Assembly (NCBI RefSeq): GCF_964355755.1
Contig: NC_092677.1
Coordinates: 28,056,101-28,120,100, forward strand
Reading direction: 5' to 3'
DNA: 64,000 nucleotides
Source: Antedon mediterranea
Lineage: Eukaryota; Echinodermata; Crinoidea; Comatulida; Antedonidae
Part shown: one piece after another, positions 36,401 through 48,180 of the stretch
How positions within the stretch are numbered: the stretch's first letter is position 1
Layout of the letters: each line of letters starts with the position of its first letter
Translations under genes and position numbers: made by a program
The notes under the pieces: model-generated
Databases searched by the model: none
What the model was told of the DNA's origin: nothing
The model's input: the letters and a program-made list of their open reading frames with translations, nothing else

Positions 36401-39400
36401 TACTTTAATATGTACTAAATAGGGGGTTTTTCTATTACACCTGTGCAAACAAGATGGCATGAGTTTGTAAAATTCCCACAAAGCTTCTAAATCTATGAAT
36501 CTTGCAAATTGTCCTTTTTTTTGGCCTACCTTCAGAAGAGTCGACAAACTCAAACGCGTCATATTTGTCACACATCCGTTTAATCACGTCAATTTGGTCA
36601 ATGGTGTGACGTATGGTGTCCTTATATTGTGAATTGCATGAGGTGTAGGCCGCCCAGAACTTTAAAAGAAAGCAAATATTAAATTGAGATAAAAATATTG
36701 CCTTTTTCTACAAAAAGACAAACAGATTTACTACAAAAAGTGTTGCATAGATACAGCAATTCTAGTTTCTATCAGTAGGCAGGCCAAACAGTTTGCAATT
36801 ACCGTACGAGTTCTAAATCTTAACAAATATTTAAAAGAGGGACTGAAACTAAATATTAGTTAACAAATACGAAACCTGAGAAATTTGTTTAAAAATGTAT
36901 CATAATCATAATAAATTGTTCAAACTTACAAATAAATATATTAATTGTATGTTGAGACGTAAAGGAAAAAATAAAAGAACACATTCATCTCTGAGAAATT
37001 CCATTTTAAGATTTGATCCGATTCAATCGTACCATGTGGCGAGTCGCCATAATGACGTTAATTTTCTTAATCAAACAAATATGATCTGATAATAATATTT
37101 ATGCATTTGAAACGTTATATTGCTGTAAATATTTACAGGTATTTGAACTTTTAACTAAATAATACAGTCGGATACTGAAGATGAACGTGCCGATATAATT
37201 TGCGGAAAGTCAATATTTGAACTGTTGTTAATATTGACATGGGGTATTCAAACAACTTCAGGTAATACTTGAGGTTGAGGTGAGGTTGGCATAATCTTTA
37301 GGCCTACAGAAAAAAGGAGAATTACATAGGAGTAGTGTGAGAAACTTTATTACATTAGGCTAAGTCTATGGTCTTTGCCATATAAAATTGGATAAAACAT
37401 AAATATAGACCTACATTATACATATCTGAGTGCATTGGTTGCAAAATCTACTAAATCGACTACTAAAGATTTAACATTGCAAAATCGAGAAGAAATATTT
37501 ATCAGAATAGTTTCACAATAATCAATTATGAATTTTGCCCAACCAGACGTGATTTCTTATCGAATTCGAAGTAGGCCTCAAAATGCTTACGGAAAACCTC
37601 GCCAATTGTTCTCAAACCAACAATCTACATTTAGGCCTACTAAATAAACTGAAACTCAAGACCAACAAACTTGCACTCGATTGTGGTAAAGGTGACGTTC
37701 TTTCTTTTCTTATGTAGTTTGGTGTATATTGTGTTTCAAAGCAGCGTCTATGTTATATGCAAATGAGAAATGGATGCAATAAGCAGCAACACTGCAAATA
37801 TACGTAGTTTAAAGCTGGTTTCCCACTATGAGGCAACGCACGTAATTTGGCCAATCATTACTAGCGACGGAAAAATCCGAACTGTGATTGGTCAAATTAC
37901 GTACGTTACGGCGCGCGTACATCCTTGGTTTCTACTAGCGACGCGCAATCTACGCAAAACGTAAGAAAATGCCCTTCCAATAATTGTGTTTGCCCCACCT
38001 GCGTAAAATAAATTTACCGTCGGTCGTCGATTCTTACTTGTGATTACGTCATACAGCACTTTGCGTCAATACGCCGCTGCGTTGCGTTACGTTGCGTAAA
38101 TTACGTACCTGAGCGCCAACTTTACCAGTTTTGAGTCTAGGGATGTCCGTGTGTGATACTGCAAACTTGCCTTTCAAGTCACTGTTCAAATTGCTTGTAT
38201 CATTCTCCAGTTGGTTGTTCACTCGGTTTTTTATTTGCCATGGTAAGTCATTGTGTCTGGGAAAATAATGGAAATAAAGGTAGGTATTTATGTTATTTAT
38301 CCGATAAGTAAGGTAAGGTAATAATATGTGATAGCATTTTTTTATTGAAACTTAATTTGGATCAGATACGATAATATTAGGCCAAACGTTATTGAAATAA
38401 TAATGTAATATAATAATTGAAACGCGTTGTTACAGCGGGGTGTACCAGGGAGTTGTACAACTCCCTGGGAGTACCAGGATGCTATGCTCGCATTGATTAT
38501 ATTAACAGATTTTGAGTCTTGTGAAGGAGTGTTGCTACATTACCCAAATACAAGTGTTCAGAAAACCTGTGAGAACACATGGTAGTGACAGATGTCAGGG
38601 TTAGCTAAGCCTGGGGACATTTCATAATCTTACGTAAGACTCTCCCATCTGTAAGCAAATGAAGCCTACTATTATAATATGGTGGTGAACTGTTTATTTT
38701 CGCACATTTTTAGTGATTGGTTTATGGATGAGATTTATAACGTTGGGACTTGCTCACTAAGCCTATTGTAGACCTTTGGTATAGTTTTCTGGATAAAAGC
38801 GAACTCAAATGAGCAAGAAAGGTAAATCCAGTATTTTACTTGTATCAAAATGTTTTTATGGAAAAGTGAAATATATTATTCATTCATAATCAAATTATGA
38901 AGTCTTTATAACATAGACCATATACTTTAATACATTATTAAAAGTACCAAGTCCAGGCCTACTATCTAGATTCAATTATTTAATTTCCTGATTTTTTCCC
39001 GATTGGCCAGTTTAAATTTGTCTTTTCCAGAAAGCGAACCCATCTAATGTAATGATATCGGTAATGATTTGATCTTTTCCGGAGTTAGAAGTTGCACTTA
39101 AAGTACTACGAAAAATAAGTAACTAACTTCGCAGAGAGACCACCAAAGTAGGCCTACGAGGCTACGGAACTCTGATACCCATCTCTGTCTTTTTTGTTAT
39201 GACAATCAATTGATTCTTAGGTTTAAAAGAATGCCTGTAAACTACAATTGCTACTACGAACAAGAAGATAACATGTTTTTTTTACACTCACCCATCAACA
39301 AGAGGTGTTTCTGTCATCAAGTCTTGGGCGTGTTCTAACGTACTAGTGCTTTCCCGATTATTACGAGACACGGGAATGGCGATCGCCACCGCAACAATAG

Positions 39401-39461
39401 CTACGATGACAATGCTACCCACTACGATCATTACAATCCTGTTTCTATCCATATTTGCCAT
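33430..39461 (-). CDS. DPEP: Membrane dipeptidase, tandem copy 3 (right paralog)
   Basis: Exons: 39292-39461, 38109-38256, 36530-36659, 35960-36110, 35770-35842, 35312-35488, 35104-35215, 34453-34528, 33854-33989, 33430-33549; 1293 nt, 430 residues. Same M19 architecture and metal ligands as copy 1: HNDLPW, IEGGHS, DLSHVS and FSHTSAF. The amino anchor is MANMDRNR plus a hydrophobic stretch, one codon shorter than copy 1. Exons 1-5 differ from copies 1 and 2 at scattered sites (for example FWAAYTSC versus FWSVYTSC), and introns 1-4 are diverged in length and sequence. Exons 6-10 are identical to copy 2. This gene and copy 1 are the older pair; copy 2 is derived from both. Confidence 0.93.
34130..34406. 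repeat. 19-bp tandem array, second copy
   Basis: Same array as 28434-28710, shifted by 5,696, with the same number of units; in intron 8 of dipeptidase copy 3. Confidence 0.95.
34595..35087. mobile_element. TGGTTCCCACT-family MITE cluster, dipeptidase 3 intron 7
   Basis: Exact counterpart of 28899-29391 within the second duplication unit. Confidence 0.75.
37811..38102. mobile_element. TGGTTCCCACT-family MITE(s), dipeptidase 3 intron 2
   Basis: Begins aaagctggtttcccactatg and ends in cgttgcgttacgttgcgt just before the exon 2 donor (about 38108), the same position relative to exon 2 as in copy 1. The insertion therefore predates the split of the paralogs. Confidence 0.7.
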
Positions 39462-42134
39462 CTTGTCTTAAAAGTTGTTTATAAACTACGATAGTTCCAA
39501 TGCCTGTGCGCGTCAGCCGCCTTGTACACAGTGTTGATTAAGCGAGGCCTTCATAAACTAATTCTATTAAGAATAACATCATTTGATTGGCTGATTTATC
39601 TGACACATGACATGCATCGACAAAAATGATTTATCAACTTTTCATCAATCGAATTCTATAGTTTTGGTCAGCTGTTGCTGATATGGGAAATACATACATA
39701 TACTAACTTGATTTCAGTTTATTGTATATTTCTTTTCAAGAGGTCATAAGAATTTGGTGTTTCTTTTTCTTATTTTGTGTGCAGGCCTATAATATTATAT
39801 CAATCATTTTAAACAACAATTGAAAACAATTAAAACACAAATCAAGATTTCCTCAAACGACATCGAAAACATCCACATAATCCTTTATAGAAGTGTCTAC
39901 ATTTTTGTTTTAAATCGAGCTTTTTACATTTCTTGACCCCTGCTTGACCAATGACCATCGCGGCTTGATTGATAAAGTACCGGTGACCGGTAGACTTGGA
40001 ATAAAGTCGAGATGGTTTAAACAGCTAAACAAACGTGCGCTTAAACTTTCAAAACGAATTATCTACAACATACTGTATATAATAGTAATTAACTTGTTTT
40101 TATTATTGTAAACACTATATCCGTTCAAATGACACAGAAACACTACACGCCCATACAATATGCCATTGAAAATAAAACAGCATAAAAAGTGATCATTACA
40201 GTTAAATTACATATAACATATTTAAGATATTAGGTACCATCGTAACAAGAATCTAATAATCGTTATCAAGTTCACACTGTTTATTAATTAAAAAATATAT
40301 TAGACATACGCATTGTTCGGTGCGATCTACTGACACTAAAAAAATGGCAATAAATGTTTAACCCATCATGGTAGACGTTAGCGAGATAAACATACCTGGA
40401 GGTATTCAGTTAGCAAGTGAACAAAATTAGTCGGCCATCTAAATTGAAATTGTAAGGTCATTGTATGTATTTTCAGAAATGTTTTGAGTAGGGGTATTCG
40501 ATATCAGATAGTTCTTCAGACATTATAACCCCTTGCAACTCGCATCGTTTGACAATATGAGATAAAATAGGAGGGGAAAACATTAGGTGAAGAAAAGTAG
40601 GGAAACAGACATTTCAGTTGTTGTTGTAATAATAGTAATCTTTAAATATCTAACCTCACTTTTAATTGCTTACATGTCGCTTACTCATTTTCCTGGTATC
40701 ATCTACAACAGTTTTACAAACCCTATGAAATACTTAATTTTATACACACAAAGAAGTAAAACGAATCATCAAATATTTGATTATTTTCTCGATGATTTCA
40801 CCAATATAAAATCATTTTACTCTCACTTTTAGAAATGCCTAAACAACTTTACAAAGACCCCATCCTATGTTATAACCTATGATTATAATAATACTGTAGT
40901 TGATTACACTACTGTTGGCTTGTATATTTAGAATCTTAACATTTAAAAATGAATATTTATCAGAACTTATGCCTTGAATGACAGAGCAATGAAGATGGTT
41001 AATATGGAAAAACCCATCAATATAAATACTGCGAGCTTAGGGGGCATTTACTTGAATATACATGTTACAATATTACACCCAAAACATAAATGCCTCCCAC
41101 GAATAAACACCGCTAAAAAAAGCTACCGAACAATAAATGCCCTGGGGCGTTTATTCGAATAAATATGGTATACTGTATATATTTATTTTTCTTCTTTCTC
41201 CTGAAGAAAGTCGGATACTATATACGAACTGTTATTTACACATCATGTGGTACAGTATTTATCAAATTATCATAAGATTTCAAAAACACATTAACCTCAA
41301 ATGCCAGGTATAAAAAAAGTGATAAGTAAACCAAATTAAAATATAAAACTGTATGGGGTGGAAATCGGTGCTTAACTATTATTATATATTTGTACATACT
41401 TAATGATTATTAAGAATCATCAACGAAGCTATAACTTAAGTCAGAGACCTAATTCACATGGTTGTATTCAGCTAATGTTTACATGCAACATAAATTGTGT
41501 CTTGTTTTAAAATTAATTTACTACATGTTATGTTACTAAGGAAACTGGGACTGGACTTGAGATATACTTTGTAAAACCTGGCAACACACACACTGCATGA
41601 CTAGGCATATCAACGCTGCATGAAACCTCAACTGTCTGGAGAGTAGAGTTAAGCTCCGTCTACACTATCAAACTTATGTGACAAAAAAATTTGATGTGCC
41701 CATATATGGACATGATGATGTCATATCACTACCATATTTAAGCATATAACTACAATATTTTTTTGTCAAACTAGTTTGATAGTGTGAACAGAGCTTTAGT
41801 TCAACAGTTAATTGTTGAACAATTATGGATACAATATTAATCAATGATTTACTGTAAAAATAAAATGTGAATGGTAAAATAACACTTAAACCCTGTTTTG
41901 ATCTATTAAGGGTCATGTCAAGGGTCATATCAATGAACAAATTCAGATGGATTAATCTAGGTGATGTTAAACTTAGCAGCGAGACAAATGTGCAATGCAC
42001 AAAATTCACTTCCATCCATATACATCTTCTTCCAATATGCTGTAAAGTATTGTACTTGACACAAATAAGCAAATGCATTAATTTGGATAGACAAGACAAG
42101 CTTCTGTAAATAGTAAACTTGATGACAGAACTTA
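39462..42134. other. Intergenic between DNAJA2 (3') and dipeptidase 3 (5')
   Basis: The right flank of dipeptidase 3 carries the two upstream blocks shared with copy 1 (39598-39640 and about 39935-40000). A MITE sits at 41649-41798. The part just left of 42135 is probably the DNAJA2 3' UTR. Small open frames here (for example 40587-40832) show no recognisable protein. Confidence 0.45.
41649..41798. mobile_element. MITE, CTCTGTCTACAC family
   Basis: Ends ttaagctccgtctacac and gtgaacagagcttta, with the internal catatatggacatgatgatg block. Lies between DNAJA2 and dipeptidase 3. Confidence 0.8.
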
Positions 42135-45100
42135 TTATTGGTGTTGGCATTGAACCCCTGGTCCTCCGTGCCTTGGATCATCGTCATCATCCTCGTGGTA
42201 AGCGTGAGATGACCGCGACTTTCCATCGCGATAATTTGGATCCAGGTCCATCAACACAACGTCTTCAAACTCCTCCGTTTCAGGTTGCTCTGCTTCGGGC
42301 TTGTCGGGCAAAATTAACTCTAATGCCTAAGGAAAGGAAAACGTAATAAAAATGAGTAATGTGTATAAACTGTTGTACATACTGTGTTTCTGGTGACAGA
42401 GCTTTTAATTGCATAGGATCAAAGTTTTGAAATGATCTTCGATGATGTGCACATCACATTTTTTTGTCACATACAGTTTGATAGTGTAGACAAAGCTTTA
42501 CATAACCTCAAATCAAACATACACACCTTAAGTTTATCTTCAGATTCAAAAGAGCTTTCTGGAAACTCTATAATAAACTTGACTATAAGATTGCCTTTCT
42601 CTAGTGGGTTTTTGTGTAAAGGCATGCCTTCATCTTCAACTAGCTTCATTGAACCAGGTTTCACAATGCTTCCTGCATGACTTTTTACAATAAGTTCACG
42701 TCCATCCAGATGTGTCAGACTAAAGCTAAATCCACACAGTGCTTCTGTTATATTAATCTTGTGGTTTATAAAAAGGTCCACTCCATCTCGTCTGAAAACA
42801 TCATGTTCCTTTTCAACTACAATTATGATAATATCTCCTGGCTCTACTCCAGGCTGTAAAGAGAATTAAACATTTGTAAGAAAAATTATTTAAGAGTAAA
42901 GGAGATGTCCTTAAAGCGTGGTTCCAACTAAAGACGTAGCGCAAGTGAGTTAACCAATGACACCTTAAATATTCCATCACTTTTGATTGGTTAGATCCTT
43001 GCATTGCGCACGTCCTTGTATTGCGTCTCTAGTGAGAACTAAACATTAATAGGGGTTCTACTGCACGTTTTCAATGGAAGTTTAAACTAAATTTGACACT
43101 TTTAATGACACCATGAATTATATCCTGTACAACATTTGATCATGATAATACTGTATTTATAAACAATTATAATTGTGAACTGTGGACAATGACAGCATCA
43201 CTAAAAAGCGAAATAGATGTCTTTCAAAGAAAATTCCTAAAGAGAATAATAGGTATAAGGTGGCCGGAGAAAATAAAAAATGAAGATTTGTACAAAAGAA
43301 CAGGAGAAATTGAGTGGAGTAAGAACGTAAAGAAAAGAAGACTGACATGGTATGGTCACCTGCTCCGTTTAAATGAAAACACACCAGCTAAGATCGCACT
43401 CGGAGAGGCTCAGAGAAAGACCAAAAGACCAAAAGGAAGACCAAAAACTACATGGATGGCAAACATAAAAAAGGAAACAGAACTTTTCACATGCGGACCT
43501 ATACACTTGCTTGCTCAAAAACGTACTGAGTGGCGAACACAAGTGAGACGCGCAATGTCTAACAACAATTAGCGTTTTAAGAGAGATATACAGTCAACTC
43601 TCGATATACTCTTTGGAAAAATATCTGGTTTTTCAAATACAATTTCACAAGAGCCAATGAATGTGTTTGAAGGAGTTTTCAAGAGTCTGGTTTTGGCTAA
43701 GTTGTTGGCTAAGAATTCTCAATGTACCTGCTGGTCCCCTTCCCCTCTGAAGTAGATTTTCTGGCCTTCTTTCATCCCCTTCTCTACGGTAACCTCCAAT
43801 ATTTTAGTTTCCTTGGTTGTTTTCCTGCCATCACAGTCTTTACATTTATCACTCTCTCTCATAGCTTCACCTGTAAACAAAATCATGAAATAGAAATGTA
43901 AACAAAATAATGTGGCTAAAACTCTGTCTACACTATCAAACTAGTTCGACAAAAAAAGTGTGATGCTCCCAAATATGGTAGTGATACTGTATGACATCAT
44001 CATGTTCATCATGGGCACATAACATATTTATATTCACATAACGTTTGATAGTGTAGACAGAGCTTAAGGCTACTGTACAAAATACAAATATGACAACACT
44101 TATAATGATACAATACATACAACTGTAAGCCCTTTTGGACACAGGATAAAAATTATTTCAGAAGCTTCAGTAAAATAATATCAAATAATTAATTAAAATA
44201 TTTGGATCTTTAAAAAAAAATGCTATAGTGTTAAGATGGTTTTTGAGGATTTAGGTTGAAATAATTGACGTACCTTCACCCCGACATTCAGTACAGACTT
44301 GTTGCTGCTGTTGAACCATTCCAGGCCCAATTTGCCTCGTAATGATACGAATTCCACGGCCATTGCATGGATTACAATGACGTTTTGTACCTTGCCTTCC
44401 CCCATAGCTAAGAATAAACATTAATTATATTTATTATATCTTTATTTAAAGAGTATTAATTAGATTTGTTAATTTACAAAATTCACATTGATCATGCAAG
44501 AATGTAGCTACAGAAATTGCAAGATGCTTCTTAGTACTGTAAGTGGTTGTAGTGTAGACAGAGCTTAAGGCTACTGTACAAATACAAGGACTGCGACAAC
44601 ACTTTTAATGATACATTTAATCATGGTCAGCCAAATATAGCAATCTGATTCTATATTGCTTTCAGCTTGTTTAGCTTCTACAACTGGTGCTAAGTTTAGC
44701 TTCATGGTTTAGGGATAACTCAGTTGTAATCTTAAATCAGAGAAGCAAGAAATATTAGTTACTTACCCTTTGCATTTCTTACATATAACATTCTTACTAA
44801 GTTGAAGCTTAGATGTTTTACCATTATACAAGTCTTCTAAAGAAAGTCTACAAAAAGTAAATGCTTTGTTATTGTTTCATTGTACATCCCTACTACTTTT
44901 TGTTTTTACAATACTTAAAAATCATGGTTAGCTAGTAGTTCACCTATGGAAAATATATGCAAATCATTAAAATAATAATATAAAAAAGTACATTTTTCTA
45001 GATCTAAACTTGATAACAAATGACTTACTTAAGTTGGTGCAATTTATCTTCGCCTTTTCTTTTCCTATGTCTACTATGCATTCCACCACCTCCAAAACCT

Positions 45101-46682
45101 CCCAATCCTCCAAACCCAAATGGACCACCCCCACCCCCAAATATATGTGAAAATATATCATCCATGTCTCCTACAAATAAAAAGAATGCATTTAATAAAA
45201 TGTAATTGAATATTTTTGTAGCATGTTTGTTACGATAACACAGCTTTCACCACATACATACAGTACATCATTTGTCCTACATACATTTTTGCAGCCTCAA
45301 TGAGTGTGACAAAATGTTCGCACATTCAAGTAGTTGAATTATGTAATTATTAAAATAAATGCTTCATATTCATTTTTTATGTAAGCTAAATTACCTGGTC
45401 CGCCATCTGACCCACTTTCTTTAAGTCCTTCCATACCATAGCGGTCATAAATTTCCTTCTTTCTAGGGTCTGTAAGAACTTCATAAGCGTAGCTAATATC
45501 TTTAAACTAATACAAGACAAAAACAAAATAAAAATACAAATTTTGAGGTACAGAACTAGAAATGCTAGAAAACCTATCTACCAAAACTACACATTATATC
45601 ATTGGTTAATTTGACAAATTCTTCACCAGTTAAAACTATTGGAAGATTTTTTTTGAAAAATAATAAATGTCTTTATTAATATAAGTGTATGTATATGAGT
45701 TGATTTGTACCTTTTCACCATCATCAGGATTCTTGTCTGGATGGAACTGTTTAGCAAGTTTACGATATGACTGTGAAAAAAAACCAAAACAAATAATTTA
45801 CAAACACTTTCGTTGTTTCTCTGGTGCAGTTTCTACGAAATGTTACTATTTTTAGACACATAAGGAATTCCCAACTTAACATTGTATAACAATATAGACC
45901 TATTCTATTATAAATTTTTTAGGGAATTGCATCAAATTATTACGACACGTTGCGTTTAATTCAAATAGAAATTTAATATTGGTGTGCTAATAATATGATA
46001 TTAATTAATATCATTACTGTATTCTAGTTTGGTCTATACTGATGACTTAAATTGAAAATACAAATAAAAAAATAGCCAAAAGAAAGACAATACAACAAAC
46101 AGGTATCTATAGTCTATAGATAGTAGTAGGATATTCCAGCCGCCTAGGTAGTCTACACAAACAGTAGACTTGCTTAAGTTAAGTAGCCAAACCGGCGAGC
46201 CTAGGCCGTTGTTCCCACCCACACACACAGGCCTACTCAGATTTCAGACAAAACGAATGAATAAATGTTTTTAAAAAGGCATTCAATACAGGCATATAAC
46301 TATATAAATAAATATATGATAATATGAAACCCCCACATTCTTTTTTTACGCACAATGAAACGGTATTTCATAACAAATACTTGTTTTTCACCTAATTTAA
46401 CACAGCCAAGAAAGTACGGTCAACCCAAGAAAGCAAGATAAGGCATCCACACTCAGCCTCGTCGGTGTTCGCACGCCGAACCATGTCCATGACACAAAAG
46501 AATTACACACAGATAGAAGGGCCTACATTTTACCCAACGTAATTACGAACCTTTTTTATTTCAGTTTCTGAAGCGTTTTTTGTTACACCTAATAAATCGT
46601 AAAGAGCAGAATCTCCTCCCATTTCTCTACTTCTGCCGTGTGAATGAGGAAAACCACCACCAAAACTACTAAAATACGCCAT
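42135..46682 (-). CDS. DNAJA2: DNAJA2-like Hsp40 co-chaperone (9 exons, complete)
   Basis: Exons: 46551-46682, 45711-45770, 45395-45506, 45029-45170, 44767-44847, 44274-44407, 43728-43870, 42527-42853, 42135-42326; 1323 nt, 440 residues. Type I DnaJ protein: J domain with HPD in KQFHPDKNP, Gly/Phe-rich linker ([19 protein letters not shown]), four zinc-binding repeats ([32 protein letters not shown]), C-terminal substrate-binding domains and a CQHQ CaaX box for farnesylation. It stimulates Hsp70 ATPase and delivers clients in the cytosol. The amino end ([23 protein letters not shown]) is longer than in vertebrate DNAJA2. An in-frame ATG lies further upstream at 46796 but gives an unusual extension, so 46682 is preferred. 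Introns contain MITEs and a LINE remnant. Confidence 0.95.
42441..42500. mobile_element. Half MITE, CTCTGTCTACAC family
   Basis: Only the right half remains (tttgatagtgtagacaaagc with the preceding acatcacattt block), in the last DNAJA2 intron. Confidence 0.6.
42911..43048. mobile_element. TGGTTCCCACT-family MITE in DNAJA2 intron
   Basis: Ends ttaaagcgtggttccaacta and tctagtgagaactaaac, short and palindromic, adjacent to the LINE remnant. It shows the family is not confined to the dipeptidase cluster. Confidence 0.65.
43155..43580 (+). mobile_element. LINE remnant, C-terminal part of a reverse transcriptase ORF
   Basis: The open frame reads [20 protein letters not shown], then [29 protein letters not shown] and a stop near 43572. 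This is the familiar C-terminal block of many invertebrate endonuclease/reverse-transcriptase LINE proteins. The element is 5'-truncated and lies antisense within DNAJA2 intron 7. The frame 43189-43572 is intact but codes for no catalytic domain. Confidence 0.75.
43917..44067. mobile_element. MITE, CTCTGTCTACAC family, DNAJA2 intron
   Basis: Full copy between taaaactctgtctacac and tagtgtagacagagcttaa. The sequence right after it (aaggctactgtacaaa... to about 44120) recurs at 44567-44625 beside a MITE end at 44551-44568, so MITE and flank were duplicated together. Confidence 0.8.
44551..44625. repeat. MITE right end plus duplicated flank
   Basis: agtgtagacagagcttaa followed by a diverged copy of the 44066-44120 flank; a local duplication within DNAJA2 introns. 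Confidence 0.6.
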
Positions 46683-48180
46683 GTTTCCCGATTCGTTCTT
46701 TCCAGAATAAAAAACCACCAACCCAAAGACTGTAATAGTGATGCTAGGCGGCGCTATACAATCTTTGATTTCAACAACCAACAAAAAAAAACACAAACTC
46801 TTGTGAGCTGTTGTTACGACACCCCTTCAACACAATTGACTAGTCCATTTTGTAAAAGCTGTGCCTCACACCAAAGAATATAATATCACAAGAATGAGTA
46901 TTCCGCGATTTTTGCATGAGAAATTTGTAACAGAGAGCTCCAGTGAGTGATGCCCGCCCTCATAAGGGCGGATGTATACATTACTAAATAAGACTTGATT
47001 TAATAGACATGATACATGTCACATTAAATAGAATTATGAAGATAGTTTTTGCAATTGTAAACTATTTTATAATACATATTTATTAACAAACTAGTGTTTA
47101 TTCACTTTTACAGACAATTATTTACTAACATGCTAAGTTAGTTCACAAAAAAGGCCTAACACAGCAACACCAAAAATCAACGAATATTACTCAGCACGGC
47201 CTATTCTTTACCATTGCCGTGTACTACTGTACGCCCGGTAAATTAAGTATTGTTTTTATGATATAAATTAGTATAAAACACATGTTATTAATAGGAGAAA
47301 ATGTTAAATGTCATTAACATTTATTTGTTTTACCAGAAACAAGTTAAATATAGGAATATTATTAAACTATCCTTCGTGAAAACGCGTAAACAGCAACACG
47401 CCCGGTCACGCTATCGTAGCGCCCGGTTGATAAAGCAAACTGTTTATACGGCAGTTTTTACTAAATAAATTGCATAAAACGAACAATTAAATATCCAAAT
47501 AGTATTTAACATGATGTTGGCATGTAGTTGATACAATTTTTTATCATGAAAATACTACCGGTGGTCCAGCCTTTGATTAGTGAAACCGTCACAAAAAGTT
47601 GTATACGTCCCAGATACATTCACACTTATGGCGGCGCCCTACCACATGGACAATATTACTGTTACAGTGAAAATCGCGGATTACTCATTCTTGTGATATA
47701 TATTCTTTGCTCACACACAGCATGCAGCAGCCAGAATGTAGCAACAAAGTGTCGTGCAATTGCACCTGAAAGCCTTTAAATTGTGTTGTTTTAACAAAAA
47801 TTCAGTTTAATATTCAGGTTGTTTTGCATATTATTTTAGTGGTACGTGAGCTAGCTTAGCAGCTGAGTAGGTCTATAATTAGGAAATACAGTAAATAAAA
47901 TTGCCATGCTTGGTTTTGGTTCATTAGTTTGTGTATGATGATTGATGATTGGTTGGTGGTGTGTTGTTTTGTACGCCGGGTATAGAACGCTCAAATTCAT
48001 GAAAGGCCACCAAGGACAAATTCTGTTCAAATAAATATGTTATTCTATTATTAAACCAGAGAAGAGTGAAATAAAGGAATAATAAGTAAAAATTTGAATG
48101 AGGAACAGAAGATTAAACAAAATAGTATCTATTTTGTTTAATAAATAATGTTTATTAAATAATATACACAGGTATTTTAA
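46683..48180. other. Divergent intergenic region, DNAJA2 and WDR25
   Basis: Both genes start outward from this 1.5-kb region, so it should contain both promoters. It holds an imperfect inverted repeat of about 45-50 bp (46861-46912 against 47670-47720, core caagaatgagta, ccgcgatttt) enclosing about 755 bp. No open frame of note. Confidence 0.5.

Noticed and set aside
36895-37089. 64-codon plus-strand frame in dipeptidase 3 intron 2
   Set aside because: Antisense to a well-supported intron, lysine/asparagine-rich and without similarity to anything recognised.
40587-40832. 81-codon plus-strand frame in the DNAJA2-dipeptidase intergenic region
   Set aside because: No recognisable domain, no splice partner, and AT-rich composition typical of chance frames.
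46683-46796. Upstream in-frame start for DNAJA2
   Set aside because: It would add a 38-residue hydrophobic segment not seen in the family; 46682 gives a family-like start.
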